Translations under genes and position numbers: made by a program
Origin: Cinclus cinclus
Lineage: Eukaryota; Chordata; Aves; Passeriformes; Cinclidae
NCBI RefSeq assembly: GCF_963662255.1
Contig: NC_085049.1
Coordinates: forward strand, 57,335,158 to 57,399,157
Direction of reading: 5' to 3'
DNA length: 64,000 nucleotides
Notes under the pieces: generated by a model
Database searches by the model: none
Told to the model about the DNA's origin: nothing
Seen by the model: only the letters and a program-made list of their open reading frames with translations
Part shown: one piece after another, positions 1 to 10,800 of the stretch
How the letters are laid out: each line of letters opens with the position of its first letter
How positions within the stretch are numbered: position 1 is the first letter of the stretch

Positions 1-648
1 GTTCTCATGGGCTCGAGACAGGACTGACTGCTCCCCCTGTGACATTTCCAAAGGGCTCTTGGGAACCCAGCAGCCAAAGGTGCCCAGAGTGTTATGACTC
101 TGGCATTCACAACCTGTGTTACTCACATACAAGACCACATGATTTGCCTTCCTGGAAGAAAGGTCCGGTTATCGCCAGATCTGATGCTGAGCACTTCCTG
201 CCGCAGTGTGTCACACATTCACACCCAGCATGGCTGAAAAAGCAGTGCTAGCAGCTTGCCAGCTCCAAAGCTGTCAACATTTCACAAAAAAAGTGTGTGT
301 GTGTGGGGGGGGGGGGGGGGGGGGGGGTTGGAAAAATACTGAGCCAGCAGGACAGTCCTCAGGAGCTTGCAACAGGATCACCTCTAACTCTGCTTTATTT
401 TTTATGTGTCTGGGTCCCTTGGGGCAGGGAGTCGGAAGGAGAGATAAAGGTGTATTAGTCTGAGCAAAACTTTACCTTGTTCCTTGTTTAGAAAAGTTGT
501 TAATCATTTCCCCTCAGCCAAAAGGACAGAAAAAACACTGTAGATTACTTAATATTTTGTCTATTTACAAGGAAGCAAACCTGGTTTTTTTATGTACTCA
601 GCAGCAAGGTGTACTCAGTAAGAGTACAGATATATAGTTTGGTCATGC
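1..648. other. Non-coding flank with a G homopolymer
   Basis: No exon, RNA gene or recognisable repeat family is visible, apart from a short GT stretch running into 23 consecutive G at 305-327. A TTTATT (AATAAA on the minus strand) lies at 394-399. It could serve as a distal poly(A) signal for IL2RB, but a CR1 copy and about 3.6 kb separate it from the IL2RB stop codon, so I do not assign it. Confidence 0.5.
305..327 (+). repeat. G homopolymer, 23 bp
   Basis: An uninterrupted run of 23 G directly follows a short GT dinucleotide stretch. A run this long can fold into a G-quadruplex on the plus strand and is also a classic sequencing and assembly length error. The exact length should not be trusted. 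Confidence 0.9.
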
Positions 649-2241
649 AGAGAGGAAATTAGAAAGGAGAAAGTCCAGCTAGAACTCAATCTAGCTGCCA
701 TCATCAAAAATAACAAAGGCATTAATAACAAAAAGAGGGTCAAGGAGAATCTCCATCCTTTATTTGACTTGGAAGAGGAACATAGACATCAAGGATGAGG
801 CTGAGTTACTTAATGCCTTCTTTGCCTCAGTCTCTAACAGAAAGACCAGATGTCCCCAGGGTACAGGGAGCTGGACAGGGACAGGAGCTGAATAACCCCC
901 TTATAATCCAGGAGGAAATAGTGACCAGCTGTGCCTCTTAGACACTCCCACGTCTGTGGGGGCTGGATGGGATCCACCCAGCAACACTGACAAAACTTAG
1001 CAGAAGAGCTCGCCAAGCCACTTTCCATCATCTACCAACAGTCCTGGCTAGCCAGGGAGGTCCCAAGTCACTGGAGGTTAGCCAGTGTGACACCCATCTA
1101 AAAAAGGGCTGGAAGGAGGATCTGGGGAACTACAGCCCTGTCAGCCTGACCTTGGTGCCACAGAAGGTCTTGACACAGGTAACCTTGAGCACCATCACAT
1201 GGTAGGTGGTGATCCCAACAAAGGGATCAAGCTCAGCCAGCATGGGCGTAGGAAAGGCTGGTCCTGCTTGACCAGCCTGATCTCCTTCTGTGACAGGGTG
1301 ACCACTTAGTGGATGAGGAAAAGGCTGTGGATGTTGTCCACCTAACCTTTAGTAAAACATTTTACACTATCTACCACAGCATTGTCCTGGAGAAACTGGC
1401 AGCCCATGGTGTGGATGTGTGTACTCTTTGCTGGGTAAAACACTGGCTGGATGGCCAAGCCCAAAGAGTTCTGGTGGTTGGAGTTAAATCCATTTGGTAG
1501 CCAGTCACCAGTGGTGTTCCACAAGGCTCAGTATAGGGGCCAGATCTGTTTAGCATCTGTTGATAACCTAGATGAGGGGGATCAAGGGCTCCCCTTTAGT
1601 CAGTTTGCAGATGACACCAAGCTGGGCAGAAGTGTTGATCTGCTGCAGGGTAGGAAGACTCTGCAGAGGGGTCTGGCCAGGTTGGATTGAGTAGCCAAGG
1701 GCAGTAGTATGAGGTTCAACGAGGTGCCAGGTCCTGTTGGCAACAGAGTCACAACAGCACCATGCAGTGCTGCAGACAGGGGGAAGAGTGGCTGAAAAGC
1801 TGTCCAGTGGGAAAGGATCTGAGGGTGCTGGTAGACAGTGGCTGAACCTGAGCCAGTGTGTGTCCAGGTAGCCAAGAAGGCCAGTGACATCCTGTCTTGT
1901 ACCAGGAATAGTGTGTCCAGGAGGGCTGGGAAAGGGATCATCCCCTGGTACACAGCACTGGTGAGGCCACACCTCAAATCCTGTATGCAGTTTTGGGAGG
2001 CACAATACAAGAAGGACATTGAGGTGTTGGAGCATGTCCAGAGAACGACTTCTTCACTGAAAGAGTGGTTAAACATCAGAGTAGGCTCCCCAGGGAAGTG
2101 GTGGACTGACCATCTTTGGAAGTGTTCAGAAAAAGTAGATGTGGCACTTTTGCAATATAGTTTAGTGGGCATGGTAGTATTCAGTAAAAATTTGGACCAT
2201 ATAATCTTGAAGGTCTTTTTCCAACCTTAATGATTCTATGA
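649..2241 (+). mobile_element. CR1 LINE (non-LTR retrotransposon), 5'-truncated and decayed
   Basis: A degenerate CR1 ORF2 reads on the plus strand in several frames broken by stops and indels. Recognisable blocks in order are the LNAFFASV-like region (about 810-836), a DEEKAVDVVHL/FSK block (about 1310-1360), WVKHWLDG (about 1432-1455), a VTSGVPQGS-like region (about 1505-1535) and the reverse transcriptase catalytic FADD motif at 1604-1615. Near the C-terminus are VAKKA, ALVRPHL and YKKDIEVLE (about 1870-2030). The sequence then jumps to a CR1 3' UTR (about 2060-2241) ending in the diagnostic CCAACCTTAATGATTCTATG. The C-terminal ORF2 segment that normally precedes the 3' UTR is missing at about 2045, so there is an internal deletion as well as 5' truncation. 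It is not competent to move. It lies downstream of IL2RB in opposite orientation. The left boundary is approximate. Confidence 0.93.
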
Positions 2242-4043
2242 AGAAAAATAGAAAAGCTTAAGAAAGTCTACATGGGGACAGTGAAGCTTGTATCCTTGGC
2301 CCATGTAAGATAGCAAACTGCCCATCAGAGGCAAAGAAGTCAGTGTCTCTTTCCAAAGTCCATCTGGGAAGATTCTCAAAGTACATGAAACAGCTGGGAA
2401 AGCCTTATGCTTCCTTATCTGGGAAGCTGTGGGGTCTTCTTCTCCTGTTTTCTCTTGGACACAATGGAGCAGTCCATTTCTTGAGACAGGTGATGAAGGA
2501 ACTGGTAAGATGAGAGGAATAGTTCCCAAAGCCCTCTCACCTACAAGGGGGCTCTTTTGTGGTGAAATCCAAGCCAGTGGGTGACCCTGCACCTGGGTCT
2601 CATAATGACTTTCAGGATGCATACTGCAAGGCCAGGTGACAGTGTAGGAGCAGGAATCCCAACGCTTGGACAGACAGAGACAGGAAAGAATTAGTTCTAG
2701 TTGACACTCACAGCTGTGACAGAAGAACTAACAAGTTCAATATCCTGGGCTTTTTGGTATAAATTCTCTTAGAAGAGTTTTAAAGAGATAAGAAGGACTC
2801 TTAGCACATGGCTGGCATTTTCCCACTGCTGAAAAGTCCAGAAATACCACAAGCAAATGGACAGATGTTACAAATGGTGAATGCAGGGATCTTCCATTGC
2901 CTTACCACTATTCTTCTATGGCTTTTTCTTAACCCAGATCAGGGCATGTAGAGGAAGAAGAAAAACAAAAGTCTGTACTATCCCCATTCTTTGCAAGTGG
3001 ATTGAGGTTTTCTTTTCAGTAAAGGTGTTGATTTGTGGGTTAGTTTTTTGGGGTCATTCACCACATCTTTGCTGCTAGTTAGGCAATGGTTTCTCTTGAG
3101 CAGTGGAAGGAATGGGCAGCATTGCTATGATGTTTTCCACTTATACAGGATGTGGGATGAACTATTCAGCAATCAGCTTATCATAGTCAAATAACTGTAG
3201 CTTGCCAGCAGGGCAGAAAGGCTTTCGATTTCATGAAAAATATTGTAGCAAGTATGGGAAACTGTGTGAGTTCTTTTCACTGCCACCATCAGAGCTGGAG
3301 GAAAGAAAGAGAGGGAGGGGATTTCCCCAGTATTTTAAGCCAAATAATGGGGATTTCTTTTTTACACTGCACTACTTAGACAGCTGACGCAGTTGTGGCT
3401 CTGAGCCGACCTTAGAAACTCTAGTGTCTAGACTCTAAAGTCTAAAGCTGGACTGAGTAGCTTAGAATGTAATCTCTAATTAAGACCTTAAGTGGGGACA
3501 TCATAGAAAAAAAAAAATCACACCTTTGGTCAATCAGGAGGAGATGTCTTCACCCATTTCATCATCCACCCCAGCACTGATTGGCAGTGCTATTGTCCCC
3601 TGTACAAAATCTCATATCCATCCACATCTTCAGGCATTTCTCCATCCCATCAGAGATTTTTAGGCCAGTATGAGGCAAATGGATCATATGCCTGCTCAGC
3701 CTCAAAGCTGAGTGCTATTTTACACCAAAATGCAGCGCGTAGAAGTTCTGGCACAGTCTCCTACTGGGAGCTGGGAAGGGAAAAACATGTTGGTGAGGTT
3801 TGGCATGTCACTTGAGAAGTGTGAGGCATTTCTATGCCATCAGGGTCAGTATTAACAGAAAAACAGATTTGGTCATCAAGGCAAGTAAGTCCTTGTTGGG
3901 CTGTGTTTTCCAGCCTCATTAGCTAGCAGTCCTGATGGGATTGATGCTGAAGTTATATTCATGTCCTGAGGAGAGAAACTGTCCATCTAGCCTTCCCTGC
4001 AGAGGTGGCCTTTCCCAACCTGTGGGTCTCCTCCAGGCAGACC
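2242..4043. other. Region downstream of the IL2RB stop, probably partly 3' UTR
   Basis: No independent gene is seen. Read on the minus strand this is immediately 3' of the IL2RB stop codon, so part of it should be IL2RB 3' UTR. I did not find a clear AATAAA on the minus strand here, so the transcript end is not placed. Confidence 0.5.
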
Positions 4044-4871
4044 TTAGACAGAGCAATGGCTGTACTGGCTTTGGAGATCCCTCAGGGAAAGGTAGGCACC
4101 AGTGTTTGGCACCTGGCTGGAGAAGGCTATGTGGCATAGATCCTCATCCTGTTTTTGCCTTAGAGGTGGAGGCTGGGAGCAGGAAGAAGTGGCGTTTGCT
4201 GCTGGTGTGCAGGGATCAGTGGAAGGGCTCCCCTTCCCACTCCCCTCCATTACACTGACACTATCACTGTCCTCTAGGTCCAGTGGGTCAGGAAAGTCAG
4301 TGTCCAGCTGGCACACGGCCTCAGCAGGTTGTGGAACTGTTTGGTCCATCACCTTCTCATCCTGTTCCAGAACTGGTGTTGGTGAGGTACCTTCATTTGA
4401 ATGGAGAGCCCCAGGAATAGCCATAGCCTGGCGGGCTTCACCTGCTGTCTCTTCCAGGAAGGAGATCTTTGGGAAGCCCTGGGTTGCCTCAATACAGTGA
4501 AAGAAGTTGCTGGGCAACACATTCATGTCCTCTGCCAGCATGCAGAGGTCTGGGGAGGGGAGAGCCTGGTAACACTCACCATCCTTGCTGCCACTGCCCT
4601 CCTGGGTGAAAGGCTCGTAGGTGAAGTAGACCTGGCAGGGCTCGATCTCAAAAGAGTTGGAAAGGTGGAAGAAGAAGTAACCTTGGTTGGTGAAGCAGCT
4701 GGATCCAGAGTGCACACTGGTTTCTGTGGGAGGATCGGGAGTCAGGGTTCCCTTGGAAAGTAGAAACCGGGATTCCTGGTCATTCTTCTGCATCACCTCA
4801 AGCATGGAGATCTCTGGGATTGTGCTGTTCACGCACAAGGAAGATGTGGAGAATGGGGAGGAGAGCCATTT
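4044..4871 (-). CDS. IL2RB: IL2RB last coding exon: cytoplasmic tail
   Basis: 828 bp after acceptor CCCCACCAG, ending in a stop at 4046-4044. It starts KWLSSPF exactly as in human. Conserved blocks are SCFTNQGYFFFHL and EIEPCQVYFTYEPF, an acidic Ser-rich stretch (LEDSDSVS), and the terminal NTGAYLSLRDLQSQ. Six tyrosines are present. The middle of the tail is poorly conserved and longer than in human. Confidence 0.96.
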   Translation of the reverse strand, partial: KWLSSPFSTSSLCVNSTIPEISMLEVMQKNDQESRFLLSKGTLTPDPPTETSVHSGSSCFTNQGYFFFHLSNSFEIEPCQVYFTYEPFTQEGSGSKDGECYQALPSPDLCMLAEDMNVLPSNFFHCIEATQGFPKISFLEETAGEARQAMAIPGALHSNEGTSPTPVLEQDEKVMDQTVPQPAEAVCQLDTDFPDPLDLEDSDSVSVMEGSGKGSPSTDPCTPAANATSSCSQPPPLRQKQDEDLCHIAFSSQVPNTGAYLSLRDLQSQYSHCSV

Positions 4872-7800
4872 CTGGTGGGGAGGAAACACAAGAGAGAGAC
4901 ACTATGACTACCAAAGTAAAGCACTCAGAGAGAAACCAAAGGTTTCCTCTGCTGACTGGCCACAGCAATCAAGTGACCTCTTCTCTGTCCAAGCAAGGGT
5001 TACCAGAGGTGGTGGGGAGGGAAATTCCCATTCATGATGTTTCATCTGCAGGATTTTCAGAGTATGTCATCCTGCCACTTTAAAATTAACAGGGGACCTT
5101 GATCTATGTTTTGAGATTTCTGGAGCAGGGAATTTAAGATGGAGAATTAAAGTGAAACAAAGGGTAATAAAATAGGTAGGAAAACCCCTTACAAAACCAT
5201 AAGATGAAGCAAAGCATGAAAGCAATCTCATGCAATCTATTCTTTGGTGCTGAACAAGCTTCTGATATATCCATATGGCCATATGCAGATTTCTTGTCTA
5301 AAGTGCTCTTCCAGGCCCCTTGTGCCTAATTTTCATATTCATCATGAACAACATCCTGCAGTGCATCATTATCCTTAAAAATAAACTGGTTTTGATGACA
5401 CCCAAATCCATTGCCTTTATGTCTTATAAAGCAAATTTTTCAAGTTCTTTCTGCACTGATAAAGTGTCTTGAGTGCCTGCTGCACAACCCCGTTCCCCTA
5501 CTCTGCACTCTTTCCCTCTAGTATAAGCTTTCTAAGCCTTTTTACACCTTGGTTTTTCCAAAGCTTTGCTGTTTCTGAACCCTCTGCAGTTTGTTTCCAT
5601 CCTTCTTAAAGCAAGAAGCCCCTTGGGATCACCTCCCACGTCTCGCATCTGATGCTCCCTTTAATGCTGCGCAGAATGGTAATTGTCTCCTTGCAGCTGC
5701 CCATACACACAGACAGCCTAGGGGAAGGGGAATAGTGGAGTGGGAAAGGAAGGGAAGCAGACAAGAATGCAAGGAATAGTGAAGTGCTATCCAGTGTGAA
5801 GGCAATTCACATCAGGAGCAGAGGAGAAGCTCACAGTGGGAGTTCTAGGGAAGAGCTGGGCAGCCAAGGGCAGGAAGGGAGGCACTGAAGTGGGAGGGAA
5901 GGGAATCTTGAGAGGCCAAGTTCCCTCCTGCAGGTCCCTTGTTGTCTCTCAGACTGCTGATTATGGGAGCAGGGTGCTGTGTTTTGTGTGGTTTGCCATT
6001 TCTCTATTCTGTGATTAGAGATGCCTCAGCAGAACTTAAGCAGAGAACCCAGCAGCTGGTGCTACAGGCACATATATCATGTGTGCACGTGTAGGTCTAT
6101 CTGTCCTGGGCGTGTGCAGCTGGATGCTCCTTTCCCTCGTTTCTCCCTGCTATGGTCCCGTCCCCAGTCCAATACCTGAATGTCACCTCCGTGAACCGAA
6201 ACAAGCGGAGGAAAAAACTTCTCGGGGTCTGGGATGTGAATCTTCAGGATCTTCTTAAACCTTGAGGGAAGAGAATGAGAGTGACAAATGAAGCAGGGTC
6301 TGATCCTGATTACTGTCACTGTGATGGGGGTGAAAGAGTGCACTGCAATTCACAGGTACTGAGCTGGTGTGGGGAGAGGTAAAATGAGGTTGAGCTTGAG
6401 GGCTGTCCTTGCTCTTGAGTGGTGTGAGAGGCACCAACTGAGCCATGAGATGTACAGAGATGAGACTGATAAACTCAGCACTGGAAAATACATTTCCCTC
6501 AGCCTTTTCCTGGAGAAGGACAATCCCCGGTTTTAGTGGTTTTGGTCACCTTAACCCTCTCCACCTGCCCCCTTGAGCCCCTGTCCTGATGACAAGCTAA
6601 GCAGGCTTCCCTTGTCTCCAAGCTCTTGCTGCTGTGAGCTGCCCCTTCTTTGTTTTGCTGTCACCACAATGTCTCAGGACCATGTGGCCTGAGCAGGGCC
6701 ATCACTGGGAAAGCTCTGCCTTCAGTTCTCTGCCCTCCTAGCAGGATGCTGCATGGCACAGCTGGGGTACACAGGCTGCGCAAGCCATCTGAGTGAGTAT
6801 GCCTTGCAGAGGCCTCTTCTTCCCTGGAACCAGTGTGTTGTCGTCCTGAAGCAGCATAAAGTGGTCTAATCTGTTCCTCAGTTTCTCAGAGTGGTTGGAT
6901 CACCTTGTCATCCATGTGCTGAAGCTTTGGTATAGGATGATGCAAGGAAAAACCCTCCTGACCTCTGGAGGCAATTGGTGTACTCTCTGAAGCATCAGAA
7001 CTTGCTAGATCTTGCATATAAACTACCTTACATCATTGCAGATGCTATTTTTATACATGCATGTCTAATCCTTCCTTGCATCTTACCTCAGCATTATTCT
7101 GCACTCAATTCCCCTAGGTTAATTATACTTTGTGGAGAAAGGAGGCCTTTCTAACTCCCTCTGTGCTGTACATCTAGCACTTCCTCAACTTTGTGTTATG
7201 ACTCAGGGTAAAAGAGTGACCAGTGACTTTCTCAGTATCCATCTTCTTTCAGCTTGGTTCTGCCTTTCCTTACAGAGAAACCATCCAGCCTCTGCACCTT
7301 CATCCCTGAGAATGTTTGTCCCCGCTCCCTGCCACGAATATCATCACCCTGCTTCTTTACCCCTGACCTGGCATGAGAAAACCTGTGACTGTTTCTAACC
7401 TTGCCAAGCTGAGAGGTCACTTCTCCTATTACTGTGTCGAGTAACCTTGTGAGACCCTTTCAATCCTTAATAAAAGCAGTGTCTGGGTATAAACACTGGC
7501 AAAGAGGTCTTGAAGCATCATATAGGTTTTATCAGTGTGAGGACTGCACAGAACAAGGTGGAACAAGAACTGTACCCTCACTCAGGAGTTTTACCTGCAG
7601 TCCCAATGTCACCTCATCCTGCCTGACCTCTTGCTGGAATGTTTAAATGAGAAGGTAGTGGTAACCAGGCTTACTTGGTTCTTGTTACAGGGAGAGTTCT
7701 CAACCCAGTGACCTTTTTTCAAAGAGGAAATTTTGATGCATCCCTGCCAGGAAACACCACTCTAACCCCTGGGCAACAGATGTGCTGAGGCAGCTGCTAT

Positions 7801-10800
7801 AAATTCAGCCAGGGCATGGCACCAGGGCATGGCAACAGGCCACAGGAGCATGGCACAATATGACAGTGGTGGTGAAACCCCATCATCTTGGGTGGTGTTA
7901 TTTCTCCACAGGCAAATATCAGCCTCAGAGGGTTGGGCAATAAACCAGAAATTGATTGGCTTAAAGCCATCTCTATCCTGAGAAGCACCAAGTGAAAAAC
8001 AATCTGAGTTTTGAGAATACACACAAGATACAGGAGAGGAACAGACATGGAAACTTAATTCTCAATTACCATTTCAGGGTCCGTAGGTTAATGAGGAAGG
8101 CAGTGCCAATGATCACAAAGACCAAAGTGCTCACTATCAGAACTGGAAGGACTGGCTGGGATGTTCCTGCAAGATGAGAAAGAATGAGGAAATGGTTGTT
8201 AAAATCTAACCAGGATTCTATAAGTAAAAGCTGCAGTCCCTTCATGGCTGTTCAAGGTGATCAAAGTGGGCCTTTTATATAATATTATAATATTATCTAG
8301 AATTATAATATACAGGTCAGAGTATATGTGAGTTCTGCTGTGTTGTGTAGGATGCCTTTGAGCTGATAAGGGTTTCAGAGTCTAAACTTAACAAATAATT
8401 TGTGCTGAACACCTTAAATTTCCTGGTCATAACAGCACCACAGCTAGGGGTTGCCACAGATGAGGTGGCACAGTCTGCTAGTTCAAGTGTCTACCATCCT
8501 GTCTGCTTCATTGCCAAGGAAAGCAGGGACTCCTAAAACCAGCTAAAGTAGGGCTGGAGGCTTGAAACAGCATTAATGGTCAGTGGGGGAGAGGGAGTCA
8601 TGGGGTTTACAGGTCTCTGAGAAGGCAAGAGGTTAGGGTTGGAGTGGATTAGGGATCAAGGGGCTGGCTTCTTTCTGTGGAGAGGTGTAGGGAAGCATTA
8701 GGAGGCTAGGAAGGTTACAACTTCACACCGTATTTTGTACTTGGATTGTAGGGTTAGGTCAAAGAGATTGTGTTCCCACATTGGCAGGGCTGCCAGCACT
8801 CCTCAGGCTTGTTTGGCATCATCTCAAACATTCCTTAATCTGTCCCTTTCACACTTATCTTCCCAGTGCACCTTTGCTTGGTCTTGTTATTCTGGTGCCT
8901 GTTTCCTCTGCCTGCCCCTCATCTCCTCCCATCCCTCGTGTCCCTTGTTCTGGTCATGCAGAGAATCTCTGGAGCAGTTAGGAGAGAACAGAGAAAAATA
9001 AAAGACAGAGGAGACATTTTTAGCACATTCTTTCTTTCCCTGTCCTTGAGTTGCTACTCAGATCACTTTGTCTCCTCTGCCTCTGGTACCCTGGTTATCT
9101 TTGGGTCTTGGTTGCTATGGCAACTGGTTGCGGCTGTATCCTATTCACTGACATCACACACTGTCAAAATTTGATCGCCACAGCAACACAGTGCCCTTTC
9201 TAAACATAGCTCCTCTGTTTATGCCAACACCAGGAACAACAGGGAGGGGTTGAACAGAGGCAGGATGGGGGCAACGTGAGAAGGAATAAACTCTACCTGC
9301 TAATTTTCTTGGAAAAGAAATGACAGAGGCCACAGCCACTGACTCACTGAAGGGCACTATCTTCCAAGGCTGGAAGTTCATACAGTGATTGATGCAAACC
9401 TCAGCAGACCTTTTGTGAAAGGGTTTTATCATACATGTACTACAGTAAGTTTCTCCCAGTTTCCATGAGACTTTTCTTCCCATGCTCGGGTGTTCTTCAG
9501 CAGAGAACTGTTTCACTGCATTTCACTGATCAATATTTCCACTGAACTTGGCATTTTAGGAAGCTGGGAGAGTGTTCCCAGGTAACATTAGCATTTGGGA
9601 AAATGCCAATCCTGGCCACAGATTCTGCTGGTTAGACATCTGACCTTACTCCTCTGGGGAAACAATCCCTGATTTATACCTTGTAGATTTTGCCTGGCTT
9701 CTGGAAGTCAGATGGGCTCTGCTGGTATGAAGGGGTCTTTGCCCTTAAGCTGTGATGCTGAGGTGATCTCACTAATCAGGAGGGACAGTTTTCAACCTTT
9801 CTATTACTCTTTGGTCAACACAGTTCTCCCTTCTTCAACTTCTCACTCAGTTTTGGCCATTCTACCTTGTTTGCCCTGAGTCCCTGTTTTCCCCTGGAGG
9901 TCGGACTACCTGACTTACCCTTATGGTCAGCGTGTGTCCTCCACAGGACTGGCTTGCTCCAGTCACTCCACACGCCTTTGTAATTGCTTCTGGCACTTGG
10001 CCTTGCACGGACAGCTGCCTCGTATTTCGAGTTGGGTGAGAGTCCCTCAAAATTTACCCACATCTGGTCCTGTTCAATGGGAAAGTTTGCAGCTTCCTGG
10101 GAGTGGGGCAAATTTAGAATATCATCAACACCCTGGTTTACAGCCTCATGTAACCCATCTTCTCCAAGGCTCTTGGAGACCTGTCTCAAGTCCTTATACC
10201 TCATGCATGGCATGTTCACCCTGAAAGAAAATTATTCTTTGCTTTGCTTTTCTCATCCCGTTCAGGTCTGTCCTGAAACTGCCTGAATTTTTTTGTGACA
10301 GCACTAAGTAAAATAGGATCCCCATCTGCCTCCTTATCATCACCAAACACTGGCAGCAGGTGACATAGATAAAAGAGTGGGGGCAGTCATCATCTCTCCA
10401 GCTTCACCAAAGCTGGTTACATCCTGAGAGGAGACCCAGGAGAAGTCTTGGGGAACATAAATAAGATCAGGATTCACCCAGGACTCGTATGGTGACATGT
10501 TCCAGTTTCCCCCTCTGTACTCACCTCCCAGGACTGACTCACGTGTCGGTACCGCACTTGGTACTCCCGCCTCCCATCCAAATAGTGGGAGGAAATATTC
10601 AGGCTCCATGTTAGGTTGGAGGTGTTTTCAGTGATGTTAGCCAGCTGAAGGTTTCCTGGAGGCCTCAGCTTTACTGGACAGAAAGAAGAAGCAGGGCTTA
10701 TATCCCCATACTCTGTCCACAACAGGACTGCACATCAAGCCCCTCAGAAGCAGGACATCTCCTTGAGACAGGTAAACTCACACAGCCAGCAAAACAATGT

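Noticed and set aside
5272..5285. Perfect 14-bp palindrome CATATGGCCATATG
   Set aside because: It lies inside an IL2RB intron, is short enough to occur by chance, and has no other supporting signal.
10097..10220. Longer version of the IL2RB WSXWS exon starting at 10220
   Set aside because: The acceptor there looks usable, but its phase does not match the donor at 10525, so it would shift the frame. The acceptor at 10096 fits in phase and in alignment.
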